Assembly (NCBI RefSeq): GCF_017916505.1
Contig: NZ_JAFMSZ010000006.1
Coordinates: 62,001-126,000 of the forward strand
Length of the DNA stretch: 64,000 bases
Reading direction: 5' to 3'
Source of the DNA: Naasia sp. SYSU D00057
GTDB taxonomy: Bacteria > Actinomycetota > Actinomycetes > Actinomycetales > Microbacteriaceae
The notes beneath the pieces are model-generated. The model searched no databases and was not told the origin of the DNA. It saw only the letters and a program-made list of their open reading frames with translations. The position numbers were made by a program, and so were the translations under genes. Shown here one piece after another: positions 58,464 through 64,000 of the stretch (positions within the stretch are counted from its first letter, which is position 1; every line of letters starts with the position of its first letter).

Positions 58464-59780
58464 TCAGCGGTAGAGCGTCGGCAGCACCGGGTCGCCGCCG
58501 CTGAGGCGGAACGCGTCCGGCGGCAGCTCGGCGCGGACCTCGGCGTGGTGCTCCCGGGCCCGCCGCGTGCCCTCGGCGCCGAGCCACTGCGGGTCCGGCA
58601 CCCCGTCCTCGACGAGCGTCACCTGCAACAGCCGCTCGTCGTGCTCCTCCGAGTGCGTCGGCGCCGAGCCGTGCTCGTCGACGCGCACCACCTCGGCGGT
58701 CGCGATCCCGTCGTCGCCGAGCCGGCGGAACGCGTGCTTGCGGCCGCCGACGCTCGCCTTGTTGCTCGACTTCTTCGCCACCGAGACCCACTCGCCGTCG
58801 TCGTCCTTGTGCGCGACGAGCTTGTAGACCATGCCGGCGGCGGGGTAGCCGGACCCGGTGACGACGGAGGTGCCGACCCCGTACGAGTCGACGGGGGAGG
58901 CGCTGAGCGACGCGACGCTGTACTCGTCGAGGTCGCTCGTCACCGTGATCTTGGTCGAGGTGGCGCCGAGCGAGTCGAGCAGCTCGCGCACCTCCGCCAC
59001 CTGGCTGGCCAGGTCGCCGGAGTCGATGCGGACCGCGCCGAGCTCGGGGCCCGCGACCTCGACGGCGAGGCGGACGGCGGTCGGCACGTCGAACGTGTCG
59101 ACGAGGAGCGTGGTCCCGGTGCCGAGCGCCGCGACCTGCGCCCGGAACGCCTGCTCCTCGCTGTCGTGCAGGAGGGTGAACGCGTGCGCGGCGGTCCCCA
59201 TCGTCGGCACACCCCAGCTGCGGCCCGCCTCCAGGTTCGAGGTCGCCGAGAAGCCGGTGATCCAGGCGGCGCGCGCGGCGGCGACGGCGGACCGCTCGCC
59301 GGTGCGGCGCGAGCCCATCTCGACGACAGGCCGGCTCCCGGCTGCGGAGACGACGCGGGCCGCGGCGGTGGCGACGGCGCTGTCGTAGTTGAGGACGCTG
59401 AGCACCACGGTCTCGAGCAGCACCGCCTCAGCGAAGGTGCCCTCCACGACGAGGATCGGCGACCCGGGGAAGTAGTACTCGCCCTCCCGGTAGCCGGTGA
59501 TGCGGCCGGAGAAGCGGTAGTTGGCGAGCCAGTCGACGGTGCCCGGGTCGACGATCTTCGCGTCGGACAGCCACCGCAACTCGTCGTCGCTCAGCCGGAA
59601 GTCGGCCACCGCCTCCAGCACGCGCCCCGTCCCCGCGACCACGCCGTAGCGGCGGCCCCCGGAGAGCCGCCGGCCGAACACCTCGAAGACGCACTCGCGG
59701 TCGGCCGTGCCGGCCTGGCGGGCGGCGTCGACCATCGTGTACTCGTACCGGTCGGTGAGAAGCGCCGTGCTGTCGATCAC
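58464..59780 (-). CDS. pncB: Nicotinate phosphoribosyltransferase
   Basis: 438 residues. STALLTDRYEYTMVDAARQAG start, EVFGRRLSGGRRYGVVAG, the FSATSNLEAGRSWGVPTMGTAAHAFTL region with the active-site His, and VRIDSGDLASQVAEVRELLD with phosphoribosyl contacts. Converts nicotinate, PRPP and ATP to nicotinate mononucleotide in NAD salvage. The GTG start has TAGGCT (complement of 59787-59792) six bases upstream. No NiaR-like or Nudix-type regulator is adjacent. Confidence 0.93.
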   Translation of the reverse strand: MIDSTALLTDRYEYTMVDAARQAGTADRECVFEVFGRRLSGGRRYGVVAGTGRVLEAVADFRLSDDELRWLSDAKIVDPGTVDWLANYRFSGRITGYREGEYYFPGSPILVVEGTFAEAVLLETVVLSVLNYDSAVATAAARVVSAAGSRPVVEMGSRRTGERSAVAAARAAWITGFSATSNLEAGRSWGVPTMGTAAHAFTLLHDSEEQAFRAQVAALGTGTTLLVDTFDVPTAVRLAVEVAGPELGAVRIDSGDLASQVAEVRELLDSLGATSTKITVTSDLDEYSVASLSASPVDSYGVGTSVVTGSGYPAAGMVYKLVAHKDDDGEWVSVAKKSSNKASVGGRKHAFRRLGDDGIATAEVVRVDEHGSAPTHSEEHDERLLQVTLVEDGVPDPQWLGAEGTRRAREHHAEVRAELPPDAFRLSGGDPVLPTLYR

Positions 59781-59983
59781 CCGGTCAGCCTACTGACGGC
59801 CCGATGAGCCCCGACGTAGGGGTTGCGCGGCCCTCCGTCGCTCCGGCAGAGGCGGCTGCCGGCCGTCGACTCCCGGAACCAGCGCGGAAAGTGCCCCGAA
59901 CTGGGTACCTCCGCGGGCTAACGCAGCGCCCCGGCCGCTCCCTAGAGTTCCCTCGTACCCTCCGCGCTACCCGGCGTGGAACC

Positions 59984-60000
59984 CCGCTGACCCACAGCGG
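59984..60000 (+). promoter_or_regulatory. Small hairpin in probable 5' leader
   Basis: CCGCTG, ACCCA, CAGCGG: a perfect 6-bp stem. TAGAGT at about 59943 could start a leader of about 75 bases carrying this hairpin before the small membrane protein gene. The rest of the 247-bp gap shows nothing clear. Confidence 0.3.
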
Positions 60001-60027
60001 TCCCTCCGCCCGAGAGGTCTCCTACCC

Positions 60028-60255
60028 ATGCTCGATTTCAGCCTGCCCGACGCGGACGCCGTCGACGCCGTGGCCGTGCGTCTCAGCGACGCCGGCCTCG
60101 AGCTCGTGCCCGCCGGCGTCGCCGCCATGGTGCTCGTCGCGCTCAGCGCCGCACTCGTCATCACCGCCCTGCGCCGTCGCGAGGCGGAGCACGAGCACGC
60201 CTCCTCCGACGACGACGAGCTCGCCTTCGTCCGGGCCCGAAGGGTCGACGCCTAG
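60028..60255 (+). CDS. Small single-span membrane protein
   Basis: 75 residues: amphipathic start (LDFSLPDADAVDAVAVRLSDAGLELV), one hydrophobic segment (about 29-47, AGVAAMVLVALSAALVITAL), RRR stop-transfer, then an acidic cytosolic tail (HASSDDDELAFVRARR). No known family. GAGAGG lies about ten bases before the ATG. Its TAG stop is the first three bases of the murI -10 element. Position upstream of murI suggests an envelope role, but this is only a neighbourhood hint. Confidence 0.65.
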   Translation: MLDFSLPDADAVDAVAVRLSDAGLELVPAGVAAMVLVALSAALVITALRRREAEHEHASSDDDELAFVRARRVDA

Positions 60256-60258
60256 ACT
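60253..60258 (+). promoter_or_regulatory. -10 hexamer TAGACT of murI, overlapping the upstream stop codon
   Basis: The TAG stop of the upstream gene is part of TAGACT, which ends six bases before the murI ATG at 60265: an internal leaderless promoter inside the operon. Confidence 0.5.
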
Positions 60259-60264
60259 GAAGCG

Positions 60265-61107
60265 ATGGCTGACGCACCGATCGGAGTCTTCGATTCGGGC
60301 GTCGGCGGGCTCACGGTCGCCCGGGCGATCATCGATCAGCTGCCGAACGAGTCGATCCTCTACGTCGGCGACACCGCGAACGGCCCCTACGGGCCGAAGC
60401 CGCTCGCCGCGGTCCGCGAGCACGCCCTCGCGATCATGGACGACCTCGTCGAGCAGGGCGTCAAGATCCTCGTCATCGCCTGCAACACCGCCTCGGCGGC
60501 CGTGCTGCGCGATGCACGGGAGCGATTCACCGAGGGGTACGGCATCCCCGTCGTCGAGGTGATCCTGCCCGCCGTCCGCGCCGCCGTGCACCAGACGCGC
60601 AACCGCCGCGTGGGCGTCATCGGCACCGTCGCGACCATCACCTCCCGGGCCTACGACGACGCCTTCGCGGCGGCGCCCGACCTCGAGCTGGTCTCTGCGG
60701 CCTGCCCGCGCTTCGTCGAGTTCGTCGAGGCCGGCGTCACGACCGGGCCCGAGCTGTTCGCCGCCGCCCGGGACTACCTGGCGCCGCTCCTCGCCGCCGA
60801 CATCGACACCCTCGTGCTCGGCTGCACGCACTACCCGATGCTGTCCGCCGCCATCCAGTACGTGGTCGGCCCCGACGTGCGGCTGGTGTCGAGCGCGGAG
60901 GAGACCGCGCGCGACGTCTACCGCCGCCTCGTCGAGCACGGGATGCTCCGCACCGACGCCGCGCCGCCGACCCGGGTCTTCGAGACGACCGGCGACGACG
61001 CGGCCGAGTTCACCCGCCTCGCCCGCCGCTTCCTCGGCCTCGAGGCGCCCATCCTCGAGTCGGTGCTCACCGGCTCGATCCCGCTTCCCCCGAGAGGATC
61101 CGCATGA
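60265..61107 (+). CDS. murI: Glutamate racemase
   Basis: 280 residues. [16 protein letters not shown] opening, catalytic C73 in IACNTASAA and C187 in LGCTHYP, the two-cysteine pair that moves the alpha proton. It makes D-glutamate for peptidoglycan. It has its own leaderless promoter and overlaps rph by ATGA, a murI-rph-rdgB arrangement that is common in Actinobacteria. Confidence 0.95.
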   Translation: MADAPIGVFDSGVGGLTVARAIIDQLPNESILYVGDTANGPYGPKPLAAVREHALAIMDDLVEQGVKILVIACNTASAAVLRDARERFTEGYGIPVVEVILPAVRAAVHQTRNRRVGVIGTVATITSRAYDDAFAAAPDLELVSAACPRFVEFVEAGVTTGPELFAAARDYLAPLLAADIDTLVLGCTHYPMLSAAIQYVVGPDVRLVSSAEETARDVYRRLVEHGMLRTDAAPPTRVFETTGDDAAEFTRLARRFLGLEAPILESVLTGSIPLPPRGSA

Positions 61108-61847
61108 CCGGCACCCGCATCGACGGACGCGCCCCCGACGAGCTGCGCGAGGTCACCATCGAGCGCGGCTGGAGCCGCCATGCGGAGGGCTCCGCCCTGA
61201 TCTCCTTCGGCGGCACCCGGGTGCTCTGCACCGCATCCTTCACCGGCGGCGTGCCGCGCTGGCTGAGCGGCAAGGGCTCCGGCTGGATCACCGCGGAGTA
61301 CTCGATGCTGCCCCGCTCCACCAACACGCGGAATGACCGCGAGTCGGTGAAGGGCAAGATCGGCGGCCGCACGCACGAGATCTCCCGCCTGATCGGGCGG
61401 TCGATGCGCGCGATCATCGACCTCAAGGCGCTCGGCGAGAACACGGTCGTGCTCGACTGCGATGTGCTGCAGGCCGACGGCGGCACCCGCACCGCGGCGA
61501 TCACCGGCGCCTACGTCGCGCTCGCCGACGCCGTCGAATGGGCCCGCGGCCAGAAGCTGATCGGTCAGAAGGCCCAGCCGCTCGTCGACAGCGTCGCCGC
61601 GGTCTCGGTCGGCATCATCGACGGGGAGCCGATGCTCGACCTCGCCTACACCGAGGACGTGCGCGCCGAGACGGACATGAACGTCGTCGCCACGGGCCGC
61701 GGCCTGTTCGTCGAGGTGCAGGGCACCGCCGAACGCGCGCCGTTCGACCGCCGCGAGCTCGACTCGCTGCTCGATCTCGCAGTCGCCGGCACCGACCGGC
61801 TGGCCGAGATCCAGCGCTCCGTGCTCGCCCCCGCCCCGGTCTCGTGA
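61104..61847 (+). CDS. rph: Ribonuclease PH
   Basis: 247 residues. [41 protein letters not shown], then [25 protein letters not shown] with substrate-binding Arg, and [18 protein letters not shown] with the phosphate site. A phosphorolytic 3'-5' exoribonuclease that trims tRNA 3' ends. It starts in an ATGA overlap with murI and ends in a GTGA overlap with rdgB, so the three are translationally coupled. Confidence 0.95.
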   Translation: MTGTRIDGRAPDELREVTIERGWSRHAEGSALISFGGTRVLCTASFTGGVPRWLSGKGSGWITAEYSMLPRSTNTRNDRESVKGKIGGRTHEISRLIGRSMRAIIDLKALGENTVVLDCDVLQADGGTRTAAITGAYVALADAVEWARGQKLIGQKAQPLVDSVAAVSVGIIDGEPMLDLAYTEDVRAETDMNVVATGRGLFVEVQGTAERAPFDRRELDSLLDLAVAGTDRLAEIQRSVLAPAPVS

Positions 61848-62440
61848 CCGACGGAGCGCCGGTGCGCGTCGTCCTCGCGACGCACAACGACCACAAGGTG
61901 CAGGAGCTGCGGCGCATCCTCGGGCCGGACCTCGGCCCGATCGAGCTCGTCGGCTACGACGGACCCGAGCCGGTCGAGGACGGAGAGACGTTCGAGGCGA
62001 ACGCCCTGATCAAGGCGCGGGCCGCCGCCGCGCACACCGGGCTCCCCGCGATCGCGGACGACTCCGGGATCGCGGTCGACGCGCTGGGCGGCGCCCCCGG
62101 CATCCACTCGGCCCGGTACGCCGGCACCCGGAACGACGCCGACAACGTCGCGCTCCTGCTCGAGAACCTCCGCGGCGTGGAGGACCGCGCCGCCCACTTC
62201 CTCTGCGCCGCCGCTGCCGTCCTGCCCGACGGCACGGAGCACGTCGTGCTCGCCGACTGGCCGGGCACCGTGCTCGAGCAGCGGGCGGGGGAGGGCGGCT
62301 TCGGCTACGACCCGATCTTCCGTCCCGAGGGCCTCGAGGTCTCGTCCGCGGAGCTGACCGCGGAGCAGAAGGACGCCCTCAGCCACCGCCGCCAGGCCTT
62401 CAGCGCGCTGCTCCCGTGGCTCCGCGTCCACCTGGGCTGA
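61844..62440 (+). CDS. rdgB: dITP/XTP pyrophosphatase
   Basis: 198 residues. [58 protein letters not shown] with the catalytic Asp and GGFGYDPIF and SHRRQAF. Hydrolyses non-canonical purine triphosphates (dITP, XTP) to the monophosphates, keeping them out of DNA and RNA. GTG start in a GTGA overlap with rph. A hairpin lies after its stop. Confidence 0.94.
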   Translation: MTDGAPVRVVLATHNDHKVQELRRILGPDLGPIELVGYDGPEPVEDGETFEANALIKARAAAAHTGLPAIADDSGIAVDALGGAPGIHSARYAGTRNDADNVALLLENLRGVEDRAAHFLCAAAAVLPDGTEHVVLADWPGTVLEQRAGEGGFGYDPIFRPEGLEVSSAELTAEQKDALSHRRQAFSALLPWLRVHLG

Positions 62441-62449
62441 CCGCCGAGT

Positions 62450-62504
62450 TGCCGAAATCCGCCCTGATTCCCGGCGGTTGGGGGCGGAAAGTGGCATTTC
62501 GGCG
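62450..62504. repeat. Interrupted inverted repeat after rdgB, possible terminator or REP-type element
   Basis: GCCGAAAT (62451-62458) and ATTTCGGC (62496-62503) pair perfectly; inside them CCGCC (62459-62463) and GGCGG (62483-62487) also pair, but the right arm has an eight-base bulge. Ten bases after the rdgB stop. Confidence 0.45.
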
Positions 62505-62541
62505 CACGTTCGCAGGGTGAACGCGGGAGCATACGGGTGAC

Positions 62542-63453
62542 ATGGGACACGATCACGACCACAGTTCCGACTCGACGGCCCGGCGCCTCGTCGCCGCGCT
62601 GGCGATCGTCGCCGTGTTCCTCGTCGTCGAGGTCGTCGGGGCGGCGCTGTCCGGATCGCTGACACTGCTCGCCGACGCGGGCCACATGGCGTCCGACCTC
62701 ATCGGGCTCGTCATCGCGCTCGTCGCCTCCGGGGTCGCGGCACGGCCTGCGACGGACCGGTCCACGTTCGGCTACCGGCGGGCCGAGGTGATCGGGGCGC
62801 TCCTCAACGGGCTGCTCCTCGCGGCGGTCGCGATCACCGTCGCGGTGCAGGGCGTCGCCCGCCTGGTCGGCGACGGCGACCACGAGGTGCACGGCGTCCC
62901 GATGCTCGCAGTCGCCGCCGCGGGCCTGCTCGCCAACATCGCGGCGCTCCTCGTCCTGCAGGGCGGACGCCGGAGCACGATCAACCTCCGCGCCGCATAC
63001 CTCGAGGTGCTCGGCGACCTGGTGGGATCGGTCGCCGCGATCCTCGCCGCCGCCGTCATCCTGCTGACCGGCTTCGTGCCGGCGGACGCGATCGCGTCCC
63101 TGCTCGTGGCCGCGCTGCTCGTGCCCCGCGCGTTCACGCTGCTGCGCGATGTGATGTCGGTGCTCAGTGAGTCGGCCCCGTCGGGGACCGACGTCGCCGC
63201 CATCCGGGAGCACATCCTCGGCGCCGAGGGCGTCGTCGACGTCCACGACGTGCACGTGTGGGCGATCACGCACGGGTCGCCCGTCTTCACCGCGCACGTC
63301 GTCGTGGCGCCCGAGGTGTTCGGCGGCGGCCACGCCGACCGGCTGCTCGACGAGCTCTCCGACTGCCTCGCCGGCCACTTCGACGTCGCCCACTCGACGT
63401 TCCAGCTGGAGCCCGCAGGGCACGCCGAGCACGAGGAGCACCGGCATGCCTGA
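62542..63453 (+). CDS. Cation diffusion facilitator (CzcD-like) metal exporter
   Basis: 303 residues. N-terminal GHDHDH, six membrane segments, HMASD (H-x3-D metal site) in segment 2 and EVLGD in segment 5, where many CzcD proteins have H-x3-D; Glu at this spot may shift metal preference. C-terminal cytosolic domain (about 205-290) with VDVHDVHVWAI. The His-rich ends (AEHEEHRHA) suit Zn2+, Co2+ or Cd2+. It exports divalent metal in exchange for protons. An Nramp importer gene follows at 44 bases. Confidence 0.88.
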   Translation: MGHDHDHSSDSTARRLVAALAIVAVFLVVEVVGAALSGSLTLLADAGHMASDLIGLVIALVASGVAARPATDRSTFGYRRAEVIGALLNGLLLAAVAITVAVQGVARLVGDGDHEVHGVPMLAVAAAGLLANIAALLVLQGGRRSTINLRAAYLEVLGDLVGSVAAILAAAVILLTGFVPADAIASLLVAALLVPRAFTLLRDVMSVLSESAPSGTDVAAIREHILGAEGVVDVHDVHVWAITHGSPVFTAHVVVAPEVFGGGHADRLLDELSDCLAGHFDVAHSTFQLEPAGHAEHEEHRHA

Positions 63454-63484
63454 GCGCGCCACGATCGCAGCCGGGCGCCCTCAG

Positions 63485-63490
63485 TAGAGT
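63485..63490 (+). promoter_or_regulatory. -10 hexamer TAGAGT of mntH-like gene
   Basis: TAGAGT ends six bases before the ATG at 63497; no ribosome site is seen, a leaderless layout. Confidence 0.45.
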
Positions 63491-63496
63491 CGCTGC

Positions 63497-64000
63497 ATGA
63501 GCACGGCGACGGCGACGGAGGTGCTCCCGCCGCGCGTCCGCCTCTGGACCCTGCTCGGTCCCGCGATCGTCGCCGGAGTCGCCTACCTCGACCCCGGCAA
63601 CGTGGCCGCCAACATGACGGCGGGCGCGCAGTACGGCTACCTGCTCGTCTGGGTCGTGATCGCCGGCAACACGATGGCCTGGCTCATCCAGTACCTCTCC
63701 GCGAAGCTCGGCATCGTCACCGGCCGAAGCCTCCCCGAGAACCTCGGGCAGCGCATCCGCAGCCGCCCCGGCCGGTACGCCTACTGGGTGCAAGCGGAGC
63801 TCGTCGCGATGGCGACCGACATCGCCGAGGTGATCGGCGGCGCGATCGCGCTGCAGCTGCTGTTCGGGCTGCCGCTGGTGCTCGGCGGGATCATCACCGG
63901 CGTCGTGTCGCTCGCGCTGCTCGCCCTGCAGACGTCGTGGGGGCCGAAGCCGTTCGAGCGCATCATCACCGGGCTCGTCCTCGTCATCGCGATCGGGTTC
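63497..64000 (+). CDS. Nramp-family divalent metal transporter, 3' truncated by window edge
   Basis: 168 codons before the edge. GPAIVAGVAYLDPGNVAANMTAGAQYGYLLVWVVI contains the DPGN metal-binding motif of helix 1, and QAELVAMATDIAEVIGGAIAL the conserved TDxAE element of helix 3. Nramp proteins import Mn2+ or Fe2+ with protons; bacterial MntH is usually Mn2+-selective. It follows a CDF exporter, so the two may balance metal levels. The rest of the gene is outside the window. Confidence 0.92.
   Translation, partial: MSTATATEVLPPRVRLWTLLGPAIVAGVAYLDPGNVAANMTAGAQYGYLLVWVVIAGNTMAWLIQYLSAKLGIVTGRSLPENLGQRIRSRPGRYAYWVQAELVAMATDIAEVIGGAIALQLLFGLPLVLGGIITGVVSLALLALQTSWGPKPFERIITGLVLVIAIGF

Noticed and set aside
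1-64000. tRNA, rRNA, transposase, integrase or prophage genes
   Set aside because: None could be recognised on either strand.

Overview
The window is very GC-rich, densely packed DNA with many GTG starts and 4-base stop/start overlaps. Lineage-typical families (DUF7882-type, DUF3039, DUF222-HNH, a DtxR/IdeR-type iron box, TANNNT promoters) point to an actinobacterium, most probably of the Microbacteriaceae. That assignment is inferred from gene content. It is a chromosomal housekeeping and accessory mix. I see no rRNA, tRNA, phage, transposase or CRISPR array.

Layout. (1) 1-3.9 kb: the end of an APC-superfamily permease converging on a KdpE/KdpD-like two-component pair whose kinase lacks the N-terminal Kdp sensor module. 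(2) 4-7.4 kb: FMN reductase, an SDR divergent from a TetR regulator, and a FUSC-type exporter. (3) 7.4-14.7 kb: one minus-strand operon for uptake and oxidation of an unknown compound: Dpp-like binding protein, two permeases, fused double ATPase, NtaA/DmoA-type monooxygenase, FMN reductase. (4) 14.7-16.6 kb: a DUF222-HNH gene flanked by two kinds of intergenic repeats. (5) 16.6-22 kb: O-acetylhomoserine sulfhydrylase and CoA-binding protein, small lineage proteins, a serine hydrolase and a histidine phosphatase. (6) 22-25.8 kb: an iron-siderophore ABC importer under a DtxR/IdeR-like box. (7) 26-44 kb: mostly single metabolic genes, including a Baeyer-Villiger-type monooxygenase coupled to an alpha/beta hydrolase, hemerythrin, LssY-C, aldo/keto reductase, rhamnose mutarotase, FAD oxidoreductase, Nei-type glycosylase, nitrilase-family amidase and aminotransferase, plus a lower-GC pair of exported proteins. 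(8) 44-53.3 kb: an HtrA-like protease and a cell-wall glycopolymer locus (two GT2 enzymes, CDP-alcohol phosphotransferase, TagF-like polymerase, TagGH-like exporter, nucleotidyltransferase). (9) 53.5-58 kb: an ABC exporter whose ATPase carries a roughly 300-residue histone-H1-like disordered N-terminus. (10) 58-64 kb: DUF3039, pncB, then small membrane protein-murI-rph-rdgB, a CDF metal exporter and the start of an Nramp transporter.

Two window-wide signals stand out. More than twenty genes on both strands have a TANNNT-like hexamer ending 6-8 bases before the start codon, the signature of leaderless transcription. Two of the larger gaps between convergent genes carry arrays of CAGCAGG boxes spaced 19-21 bp apart and turning inward, which look like one uncharacterised intergenic repeat family. 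I do not see an unmistakable new defence or biosynthetic system. The best leads are these arrays, the H1-tailed ABC ATPase, the glycopolymer locus with an altered CDP-alcohol phosphotransferase motif, and the import/monooxygenase operon of unknown substrate.
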